Positions 55,291 to 64,000 of a stretch of 64,000 nucleotides of DNA are shown here, one piece after another. Position 1 is the stretch's first letter, and each line of letters opens with the position of its first letter. This DNA comes from Musa acuminata AAA Group. Its lineage: Eukaryota > Streptophyta > Magnoliopsida > Zingiberales > Musaceae. The notes beneath the pieces were generated by a model. The model was not told the DNA's origin. It worked only from the letters and a program-made list of their open reading frames with translations, and did not search any database. A program made the position numbers and the translations under genes. The stretch spans positions 4,287,501-4,351,500 of the forward strand of contig NC_088338.1 of assembly GCF_036884655.1 (NCBI RefSeq). The letters are read 5' to 3'.

Positions 55291-56469
55291 AGCCAGCTTC
55301 TCCCATTTGAGAGGCTTAACCACCTCCCAGGTAAAGTCTGGGTCATCCCTGCCGAAGTGACCATATGCTGCTGTCTTGAGGAACCTGCCGTTGCCACCCC
55401 GCTTCAGGTCAAGGTTATTGGTAATCATCCCAGGCCTGAAATCAAAGTTCTCCTTCACAATCTTCAGGATCTCCTTATCGGGAATCTTGCCAGTGCCATA
55501 GGTGTCAACAAAGACAGACAGTGGCTCAGGAACACCGATGGCATAGGAGATTTGGACGATACAGCGGCGGGCAAGTCCATTTGCCACAATGCTCTTAGCT
55601 GCCTGCCTAGCTATGTAGGCACCGCTGCGGTCAACCTTGGTTGGGTCCTTGCCAGAGAAGGCACCACCACCATGGGCTCCCCAGCCACCATAGGTGTCGA
55701 TGATGATCTTGCGTCCGGTAAGCCCAGCATCACCATGAGGTCCACCGATGACAAATCGACCAGATGGATTGAGATGGAAGATGGTCTTCTCATCGAGGTA
55801 CTGCTCAGGTACGACTGGTTTGATGACATGCTCCTTCAGGTCAGCGGCAATCTCATCATTGGTGACAGTCTCATCGTGCTGGGTGGAAATGAGGATGGTG
55901 TGCACACGAATGGGAACCATGGCACCATGGTCATTGTGGTACTCAACTGTAACCTGGGTCTTACCATCAGGTCTCAACCAGGGGCAAGTTCCATTTTTTC
56001 GGACCTCAGTGAGGCGTGCACCAAGCTTTGTAGCGAGGACATGGCTGAGAGGCATCAGCTCGGGTGTCTCATCTGTTGCATAGCCAAACATGTGCCCCTG
56101 GTCACCTGCACCAATCTCTTCAGGGTGCTTGGTGAAGTGGCCATGAACACCCTGGGCAATGTCAGGAGACTGCTGCTCAATATTTACGAGCACCTTGCAG
56201 TGGTCAGCATCAAGGCCTACATCATCAGATGTGAACCCAATGGAACGGCAGGTGTCACGGACAATTTTCTCATAGTCAATGTTGCCCTTGGTGGTGATCT
56301 CACCAAATACCATGACCATGTTGGTCTTGGTGCATGTCTCACAGGCAACCTTGCTGTCAGGGTCCTGCTCAAGGCAGGCATCAAGAACTGCATCAGAGAT
56401 CTGGTCACACAGCTTGTCCGGGTGCCCCTCATTGACAGATTCAGAGGTGAAAAGGAAGGTGTCCTCCAT
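55285..56469 (-). CDS. SAMS: S-adenosylmethionine synthase (methionine adenosyltransferase)
   Basis: Makes S-adenosylmethionine from methionine and ATP in the cytosol; SAM feeds methylation, ethylene, polyamines and lignin. The coding region is one uninterrupted frame of 394 aa, the usual plant length. ATP- and methionine-binding marks are GHPDK at 15-19, GAGDQG at 120-125 and the P-loop-like GGGAFSGKD at 267-275; metal and K+ ligands around NEGHPDK and VFGEITT are intact. The start [19 protein letters not shown] is conserved. An acceptor-like AACTTCAG ends 5 nt upstream of the ATG and pairs with a GTGAGC donor at 59501, giving a leader intron of about 3.0 kb, a layout known for plant SAMS genes. 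A 403-codon frame on the opposite strand is a shadow of this gene. Confidence 0.98.
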   Translation of the reverse strand: MEDTFLFTSESVNEGHPDKLCDQISDAVLDACLEQDPDSKVACETCTKTNMVMVFGEITTKGNIDYEKIVRDTCRSIGFTSDDVGLDADHCKVLVNIEQQSPDIAQGVHGHFTKHPEEIGAGDQGHMFGYATDETPELMPLSHVLATKLGARLTEVRKNGTCPWLRPDGKTQVTVEYHNDHGAMVPIRVHTILISTQHDETVTNDEIAADLKEHVIKPVVPEQYLDEKTIFHLNPSGRFVIGGPHGDAGLTGRKIIIDTYGGWGAHGGGAFSGKDPTKVDRSGAYIARQAAKSIVANGLARRCIVQISYAIGVPEPLSVFVDTYGTGKIPDKEILKIVKENFDFRPGMITNNLDLKRGGNGRFLKTAAYGHFGRDDPDFTWEVVKPLKWEKLAA

Positions 56470-57589
56470 TTAACCTGAAGTTGGATCAACATAGAATTAG
56501 AATGTATCAAATTAGTGTGAGAGATGAATACCAAAGCCAACTACATAAATTCACATACAACAAAGAGGCATTACTTAAACACAGTTGAGATGGTGAAATA
56601 ATTATTGTACAATATATAAAGACCATCAGAATCCACATACTCTCAACTGAAGAAAAAAATGATGTAACCTTCAAAAGTAGCAATATTGGGAAAATGTTTT
56701 GCCACTGATAGAAGCAGAAACCTCAAATCAAAGTCTAAAATCATGAGAAACTATTCTCAGGTGGGAGGATAGATGAGGTGTTTGCCAGAGTTGCACAGTA
56801 CAACAAAAAGAGGGGGGAAAGGTGCATTATGCTTTATAAAATCATGAGAAAGAGAGAGGGGAGGAAGTATGATCCAGGAAGCAAGTAAAAGAGTTGCATG
56901 CTAGAGACAACACAGAATCTAACAACATGAGTCATCTAATAATGAAAACATTAAATGCACATCTTAAAGATTTAATTGGGTAATCAATAATCTCAAAAGT
57001 TTAAGCCATAAAAAAAAGATCCAATATATGCTTTAACATCCCATCTCATGAACAAGTATCGACAATAAAACTATATGGCACAACCTCGAATGAAATATGA
57101 TATCCTACGAATATTTATTGATTAAGTATCGGGAAAGAGGGACATATGCTAGTTTCAAACTCATGACTTTCTCCAATATCATTATAAAGATTTAACTGAG
57201 TGACCAGTAATCCCAGCTTAAGCTGTTAGGAAAGAAAATACATGGTTTAAAATCACAAAACACAATAAATTCTTCACTAACATTAAATATTTCACTAGTA
57301 TGTCACAAGGATCTAGTAGAAGATGATTCCAAAAACAAAAACCTATAAAGATCTGAAGGAATGATGCTGACCCGATGCCAATCAGATAGAACAGATCAGG
57401 AAAATAGACATACTAAAACTTTTTGATCCAACTATATATTTTTGCCAATACACCAACAATTTAGACAGAAAGGTTTAAGCGGATTGAACATGAACAATAG
57501 GATATGATACAAGAAAATCTAATAATTTCTTCCTAAGAGTTTTTATGGGAGTTAATAACCTGGACTGAATCGGTCAGAACAAAAAGAAA

Positions 57590-58105
57590 CTATCTATCGG
57601 CAACCTTTTTTTACAATTGACAACTTCTTTGCTATTAGCAACCCCTTGAAAAATAATAAAATATAATTTTACCATTTCCAGCTCCTCAACTGCTAATCTT
57701 AACTTCTTTTCCTACAACCCTCCCCTCCCCTCCTCCACCTCCTCCCCCATTTGCCTCCCCGTACTCCTCCCCCCTCCACCTCCTCCCCCTACTCCTGCTC
57801 CTTCTTCCCCTGCCCTCCTCCACCTCCCCCTCCCCCTCCCCCTCCCCCGCCGCCTCCCCTACCTCCACCTCCACCCTCTCCCTTCCTCCTCCCCCACCCC
57901 ATTGTTCGGTGCCACTCGATGTTGTCCAATGCCACTCCACCATCAGATATCATTTGCCGCTTGTCGTTCAAATAGAAGGGAAAAAGAGGAGGAGGAAGGG
58001 GGGGGAGCACATTTACATTCATTTACAGATGGGTATCTTTGAAATATTAAAAAAAATTAAAATGAGATTGTAAATAGCAAATAATGGGTTGGTAACAAAA
58101 ATCTT
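57590..58105. mobile_element. TIR element A in the SAMS leader intron
   Basis: The left end has TTTGCTATTAGCAACCCC and AAAATATAATTTTACC. The right end, reverse-complemented, has TTTGCTATTTACAATCTCATT and TTAATTTTTTTTAATATTTC. The interior has long C-rich/CCT blocks on the plus strand (57720-57900). The ends are diverged and target duplications were not found. Confidence 0.5.
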
Positions 58106-58119
58106 GAAAAAAAAAAAAG

Positions 58120-58506
58120 AGATTACTATTTGCAACCCCCTTATTACTATTTACAATCCTATTTTAAATTTTTTTAATATTTCAAAACTGTCCCCTTGCA
58201 AATAAACATAAATACCCTCTTCTTCTTCCTCCTCTTCTCCTCTTCTTCTCCCCCTCCTCTTCTTCTTCTTCTTCCTCTTCTTCTTCTTCAGAGGAAGGGG
58301 TTAGACGATGGTGAATTGGGTCGAAGGGCATCGAGCGGTGTTGAGAGAGATGACGAGGATGAAATAAGAGGGAAGAAAAGAAAAAAGGGGTAAAATCAAT
58401 AATATCATAGTCATAAATACTAAAATAATATTTTATTATATTTTTAAGGGATTATCAATAGCAAAGGGGTTGTCAATAGTAAAATGGGGATTGTAAATAG
58501 TAAGCT
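58120..58506. mobile_element. TIR element B in the SAMS leader intron
   Basis: The left end reads TTACTATTTGCAACCCCCTT and TACTATTTACAATCC; the right end, reverse-complemented, reads CTTACTATTTACAATCCCCA and CTATTGACAACCCCTTTGCT. The interior is a (CTT)n/(TCC)n block (58215-58300) followed by a GC-richer purine block. It shares its termini with element A, so the two are related insertions lying side by side. Confidence 0.6.
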
Positions 58507-58734
58507 AAAAAAAATTGGAGAATCAAACCTTTAAAAGGTTCAATTCACTAAACCATTTGAATCTTCAAAAATAAGGTACTCTTTATTCTTTATTTGGTAT
58601 CAACTATATATAACTTTTAAGAACATTAAAATCTTAAAAAATAATTGATAATTCGTTACTCTCTCATTCCAACATGTCAGCTACGTCCCTATCAGCCTAT
58701 CTCACTATATTATATTATAGTATTATAAATATTA

Positions 58735-59025
58735 TAAATATGATGTTTATAATATTATCCACATATTTTAGATTCTTAACATCATATATAATTGCATTTA
58801 TTTTCGAAAAATGTTTATTAAGTTTACGGTCTAACAAATCGATATACCAAGTTCAACCAGACCCAGATCAGATCAATATTAATATGATGTTCATAATATA
58901 ATCCACATGTTTTAGATTCTTAACATCATATATAATTGCATTTATTTTCTAAAAATGTTTATTATGTTTACGGTCTAACAAATCGATATACCAGTTCAAC
59001 CACACCCAGATCAGGTCAATATCCA
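58735..59025. repeat. Tandem duplication, period 144 bp
   Basis: ATGATGTTTATAATATTATCC at 58740 and ATGATGTTCATAATATAATCC at 58884 start two copies that share TAGATTCTTAACATCATATA, TTTACGGTCTAACAAATCGA and AGTTCAACCA.ACCCAGATCA. The copies differ at only a few sites. Confidence 0.9.
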
Positions 59026-59501
59026 GTCTCATTCTGATAACCACAAGCAAAACAGAGATAGCATACACCGACTACCATGCACATCCAAACGAAAAGATCT
59101 AAGGCTGACAGCTTCAAGATGGAGAGAAACCACCACTCTTCATTTGATATCAAACCAGTTGTAAGCACAGAAAAGAACAACCAGTTCTTTCTACTCCCAA
59201 ACCACGCATATAGAAGCCAAGACGGCATCAATCAATGTCAGACCTTAGTCTGCAAGCAAAAAACCAGTAGTTCCGGAAAGGAAAAGAAACGTCTCGTTCA
59301 AAACCACGAGAACCAACAAATCAACTGAAAAGCAATCGATGATCCACAGGAACTCGGACAGATCCTCCCAGATCTGGCCGCAGAACCACTACAATCGAGA
59401 CCGTCGGATCTAAGCCTCGAAATCCCACCGAGACCTCGAGAGATCAACACCAATAAGCACAGAAACAGAAGAAAACATGGAGCCAGAGGGAGATTGCTCA
59501 C

Positions 59502-59595
59502 CAGAGTGGTGGGATCCGACGCTGGTTTGAGCTCGCTGACGCCCGGGGTTTGAACGCAGTGGACTCGCCTGCTTCGCCCCCGACACGTATTTAAA
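59502..59595 (-). promoter_or_regulatory. SAM synthase leader exon and TATA-like element
   Basis: On the minus strand TTTAAATA at 59595-59588 is a plausible TATA element about 85 nt upstream of the leader-exon donor. The leader exon between them is GC-rich and ends CCACCACTCTG before GTGAGC. Confidence 0.45.
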
Positions 59596-60657
59596 GATGC
59601 GATGGGGTCCGTGATCGGATCTCAACCGTCCGATTGGATTCCTTTGGGTCACGGGGCGACCCACTTGACATGGAACACACAACAGCCAGTCCACCTATCG
59701 TTTACCACCACGTTTGACGATGAGGATCGCAAGGCGAAGGTGTTGTTGGAGGTGTTGTTGGAAAAGATAAAAAGCGTTGTATTTGTTTAGAAACAAACTT
59801 TATTTATCATTTTTCTCTCTTTTTTTAAAGGAACAAAATGATTTGTTTGTTCCACCATTTTCTTTATAAATTTGAAGAATTATTATTCGGATTCTCCAAG
59901 TGAAGTGATCGAGTTGGGTACATCACTAGACTAATTATTTAGGTATAAAATTAGTACAAACATATAATACAATAAATAAGAGTTCTAAGTCAGCATCCTA
60001 AGATTCAATCCAATCCAAGGTGTCTCTAAAGGAAAAGATATATAATAACTTCTGAATTAGTTCCACCAAAATTTTACTCGTGTATTTAAAGATAAAGTGT
60101 CCTTTCAAAATTGTTCATCCTAATTTTGGAGCAACCTTCTATAAATTTTCTATAAAAAAAGATAATATATTGGTGAGTGAATTGGTTACACCATCAGAAT
60201 AATTATATAGATATAGTATGAGTAAGAGTATATAATTCGGTAAATAAGAGTTTTGAACAAGGATCCCACTATCAACAATCAACAGTTGGGCAATCCTATA
60301 TGATTTTTCCGTATAAAGTATCTTGTATTATTTTATACAGAACATAATAATACCAACAAAAAAATCATGTATCCAAGATTGAGTTGGGAGGATTTAACTT
60401 GATAGCTCTCAGCGGGTAGTCTTAGGTTAATCTGATCTCACATGACGAATTCTTTTTCATGAGATTTATGCATGAATAAAAGAGATGTTTTTCTTACGAC
60501 AAGGGGAAGGTTCAGCAAAGCAGTAATAGTATCATTGCATTAACAACCCTTTATACCTCTAAATTTTGAAGTACAATCTTTCACTCAATGCACCACCAAA
60601 TCATCATGAGATCGGGAACAAAAGGGAGACGGAAGAAAGATTAAAGGAAGACTATGT
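59596..60657. other. Spacer between SAMS promoter and ACLA 3' end
   Basis: Contains a diverged duplication of about 100 bp. GTGATCGAGTTGGGTACATCA with AATAAATAAGAGTTCTAAGTC at about 59908-60010 resembles GTGAATTGGTTACACCATCAG with GGTAAATAAGAGTTTTGAAC at about 60176-60275. No gene recognised. Confidence 0.5.
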
Positions 60658-63600
60658 TCATGCAGCAGACATGATGCAATCAATAGCTTGTTTGCAGATC
60701 CCTGTCATTGTAGCCTCTGGCCCATAAACCTGCACGCAAACTTAAAAGATCAGTGTATAATTTAATTTAGATCTATACTACCATTATTTCTATAACTCTT
60801 GAGAGAGTATCACAGTACCATTTGTCTGCAACCATTCAAATTTGCAAAGTCTCTTATTATTAAGAGATCCCATAAATTGAGATCATGTTTCATCTCCTGA
60901 CTTAAACTTTTAGATGCGAATGGCAAAGATAAAAAAAATTTAGAACTAACGAGAAGTATGTATGGCTAGCGCAAGAAAATAGCTATATATATGGCTGAGG
61001 GTATTTGTATGCTTTTATCAAGGTGTTTCACCAGATCTAAACCAACGCAGTTGTATGGTTTGTTTCTGGTGTGCCATGGTGCCAGCTGGATTTATAATCA
61101 GGTGGCATCAATCAGAAATGTTTTATGATTGTTGTTAATCATGAATAAATTTGTTTGATGAAAAAACTATATATGTATGATCCAAATGACTCGTGAGAAA
61201 AGCTTAAAACTTGTTTTTGGCCATCAGAATGTTTGCACAGATTAATAGTTGCAGTGTGTTACCTCAAGAGGAATCCCAATTTCATCACCTAGAGACCTCA
61301 TTTTTGCAAGACCAGTCTGATAATTTGGACCACCTCGTCTAACATAAATGTGCACCCTTGCAGCCTTTAGCTTGGCCTCCTGCGGATAAATAGTGTAGCT
61401 TGTAAATCATGTGAGAATTGTTTAAAGAAGCTGCAATTCATTAAGTCAACCAACCTTCTCTCTCAGAGCCCGGATGATACTATTAAAAGTTGTGGCAACA
61501 TCAGTAAAGTTGGCTATACCCCCTCCAATGAGAAGCGCTCTCTTGCGGCCATCAGGGTCGGCGGTTGCACACTAGAAAGTACAAAAAGAAACCTCATTGC
61601 CTGTATTTATGCTACCTCTTCTAAAGCAGTAGTCTGAAAAAGAAAGCTAATAAGTTCATACATCAAGAACAACTCTAGCATACTGCAAGACCTCCTCCTC
61701 GTTTGGAGCACCACTGTACTCTGCATAGTTTCCAAGCTCCAATGCATAACCCAGGTCTCCAACCTAGTGTACATTATATCAGACTTGTCAGCAGATTTTG
61801 TATGCCAGTGTTTTGTGAATGCCATCCCTTTCGGAATTGCATATCTTTTGCACTTTGATAAGATGTAGATGTTCTGATCTGGTATGGATGTTGCGATAGT
61901 GTAAGCAAAACAAATATTACTTACTGTATCAGCATATATGACACTAGCACCACCACCTGCCACCATGGTCCAAATGCGTCCTTTGGGATTTAAAATGGTG
62001 AACTTTAATGAGGCACTAGTCTGAAATGAAACATGTTCGCATGATAAATGAATGCTTTAGGTATAGGACATGGGTACATGAGTAATTAAACCAAAGAAAA
62101 GGAGGAAATAAAACCAATCAACCACATGGAAGAAAAGATATTTGAAAAAAAATTGTTATTTGTGAAATTTTGGGAAGAATTGCATTTTGGAAAATATTTG
62201 TGGTGTTCACCAGCATATTCTTTTACAAAATAAAAAAGTAAAAAGTATTCCACACTATAACCACACAAGAAACAATACATTTTTCAAACAGAAGAAACTA
62301 GTACCAGCAAAAATCATGGATCAATTGAAACCCTCTGAGCTATGTTCCTTTCCATTGGGCTGGTACACAAACATGTCCAATAAACTTCTTAGAATAGAAA
62401 CCTGATCCTAACTTTGACTTAGAAAAAACAGTGACAGTTGAATGTTTAAAAGCAACACCCTGCTTGATATATAACTTTTTGCAGATTAAAAAAATAAATC
62501 ATCAAAGGAATTTGATCTGCAAGTAACAAACGGATCGCGATAATAACAATATAGAAGTTCATTGGTTCGAACAAAGTTGCAGACAATAATCTACATGGAT
62601 ATGCCGCAATGCTATTTTCACATGTTAAAATCTTTCCTAAAGGTAAGAAACCATGGAAAAGCTTGGATGCAGAGATAGAGAAACTGATGCCATATCCTCC
62701 CTCTCTCAACAATTTTTTTGATTACGTCAGAAGGATACAGGACATAAAAATTTATAAGGAACATCGCAGTCCTGTTAATATTAACATTTCATTGTCCTCT
62801 TGATCGCAAGAATGATAGACAAAGAATATAAGAGGAATAATGCAACTTTCTTTGTGACCATGGTCATCAACAGTATTCAGTGAATTTGAATGGATAATAT
62901 TGAACATGTCTTGTCATAGCATGAATGTAGGAAGTTAGAAAGTTGGACCCTAAAAATAAAAGGTACGAGGCCATGAGCAAATCTAAGGTACACTAGTGCA
63001 CAAATTCACTTGAATAGTATAAAAACTGAATTAAGTGGGGAGTTATCTGCTAATTATGGATTAAACTGGAACTTGCATTTTGGTGTATCCTATTTTGTAG
63101 TTTGTCATTCAACCAAGTTCAGATATTCACTTTATGTCACTTATAATGCCAATCCAAACAAACAAGCATGTTAAATTTGCTGTCATTAACTTTTATCAAC
63201 ATATATCTAACTATTTTCTAATTCATAACACATCCCTCAAGCTCATATAAATATCCAGCATTTTCCATGTTCGTAGGCTATAATGTTTGTACTCAGAGCA
63301 GAAGGTGTAGAAGGATTCTGTAATTAAAAAAAAAAAAAATGCTGCTTGTTTTTTTAGTGTTTACCTACACTATGTGAAACATGACATGGTAAAAATGCAA
63401 ACTTTGCTACCTTTTCATCAAGTTCATGGATATAGCTTTCTGCGGAGCTCAAGACTCTGCCAAAAGGGAGTGGGAATTCTATGTTACCCCACCTGCAAAA
63501 CATAACAAAATGAAGAACATAAAGTGATAAAGAGATAGATGTCAGAGATAGTCTTGGCATCAGCAAACTTGAAGCCTAAGACCCAATACATACTTGTTGA

Positions 63601-63708
63601 AATTCTTAAAAGCAGCAGTGTCATCCAGTTCTCCTCGCATATCCAATGGATATGGTTCTCCATTTACGAAGGTAAATGGGTTCATTTCGATAAAACTGAA
63701 GTCCAAGT
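60658..63708 (-). CDS. ACLA: ATP-citrate lyase subunit A (ACLA), 3' part
   Basis: The A subunit of the plant heteromeric ATP-citrate lyase makes cytosolic acetyl-CoA and oxaloacetate from citrate, CoA and ATP, feeding wax, sterol and flavonoid synthesis. Deduced exons in the window (minus, 5' to 3'): 63708-63594, 63492-63411, 62020-61925, 61763-61662, 61571-61455, 61379-61263 and 60729-60658. They read [121 protein letters not shown] and [20 protein letters not shown] before TGA. All junctions are GT-AG and frame-compatible. This covers the end of the ATP-grasp domain and the CoA/citrate-binding part. The N-terminal half is beyond the right edge. Confidence 0.95.
62021..63410 (-). other. Large intron of ACLA
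   Basis: 1.4-kb AT-rich intron with no recognisable insertion or nested gene. Confidence 0.7.
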
Positions 63709-63894
63709 CTGCGATAGGCACACTCAATTAATCCCATGCCACCAAATATATTAAGATAAAAGCAAATATGAGTGTTCCAATTAAGAAAAACATTATATAT
63801 CTGTTTCGGGTAAGAAAGATATGTTTTTTGAAGAGAATTCTCTCCATGTCTGTTCAATGACAATTCTATAGACAGAGGTGATTGGAAAATAGGG

Positions 63895-64000
63895 CTAATT
63901 ACATATCAATCATTGTAATTAGACCTCCTTACCATTATGATCCCTAAACTTAAAAAATTTATATTGGAATCCTTATAGCTACGAAGGTGAAACATCTAGG
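63895..64000. mobile_element. End of a second copy of the long-TIR element family
   Basis: GATCCCTAAACTTAAAAAAT and TTATATTGGAATCC.TATAG followed by GGTGAAACATCTA match the left TIR at 47687-47800. The element runs off the window and lies in an ACLA intron. Confidence 0.6.

Larger units (their letters stand above)
56475..59501 (-). other. 5' UTR (leader) intron of SAM synthase
   Basis: Inferred from the GTGAGC donor after CCACCACTCTG (exon side 59502) and the acceptor CAG at 56477-56475, just before GTTAA and the ATG. It contains two TIR elements (about 57590-58100 and 58120-58506), pyrimidine-rich blocks and a tandem duplication. On the gene strand the first part (59490-59050) is GC-balanced and T-rich, as in intron-enhanced leader introns. 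Confidence 0.7.

Noticed and set aside
55267..56478. 403-codon plus-strand open frame antisense to SAM synthase
   Set aside because: Its sequence is the complement of a highly conserved gene; antisense openness follows from codon usage.

Overview
This window is nuclear DNA from a flowering plant, most likely a monocot. The genes have spliceosomal introns, several first exons are strongly GC-rich (CER3, CBSX, RD21, IRX14, PRA1-H, RRM) while introns and spacers are AT-rich, and there are LTR retrotransposon remnants, a tRNA-derived SINE, TIR elements and long (TA)n tracts. A banana-type (Zingiberales) genome would fit, but that is a guess from gene character, not from a database match. No prokaryotic features, CRISPR arrays, rRNA or tRNA genes were recognised.

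Layout. 1-2060 (+): 3' end of a phage-type organellar RNA polymerase (RPOT). 3534-7017 (-): complete 11-exon CER3/WAX2 cuticular wax gene, convergent with RPOT, with a GC-AG first intron. 7.1-10.7 kb: gene-poor, with a copia (SIRE-like) LTR remnant. 10898 (+): first exon of the mitochondrial ATP synthase epsilon subunit; downstream are three copies of a 328-bp tandem repeat. 15699-20693 (+): complete plastid CBS-pair protein (CBSX). 22205-28542 (-): complete RD21-type granulin cysteine protease, whose last intron holds an LTR element with a clear CCACC target duplication. 32866-36143 (+): complete IRX14-type GT43 xylan glycosyltransferase. 36926-37056 (-): frameshifted exon of a short-chain dehydrogenase. 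37.4-39.5 kb: three (TA)n tracts and degenerate tandem repeats. 39591-43221 (+): complete PRA1 family protein (PRA1-H type) with a SINE inserted exactly at a splice donor. 44.2-47.7 kb: (TA)n tract and a decayed Ty3/gypsy Tat-type element. 47.7-48.7 kb: long-TIR element. 49732-53780 (-): complete organelle-targeted RRM protein. 55285-59502 (-): S-adenosylmethionine synthase with an uninterrupted coding region and a 3-kb leader intron carrying two TIR elements. 60658-63708 (-): 3' two-thirds or less of ATP-citrate lyase subunit A, whose 5' exons lie beyond the window.

The genes are an ordinary mix of housekeeping and cell-wall or cuticle functions (organellar transcription, wax, respiration, plastid redox regulation, proteolysis, xylan, membrane traffic, SAM and acetyl-CoA supply). 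They do not form an operon or an obvious cluster; CER3 and ACLA are both linked to acetyl-CoA-derived wax lipids, but their distance suggests coincidence. The most unusual signals are in gene architecture: a SINE that duplicated a 5' splice site, an LTR element inside the intron that splits a granulin domain, a GC-AG intron bounded by a direct repeat, triplet-tandem acceptors, a 328-bp triplication, and a duplicated SAM synthase 3' UTR. I found no convincing new multi-gene system. Exon coordinates were deduced by eye from reading frames, splice signals and remembered family sequences; none was checked by alignment or transcripts.
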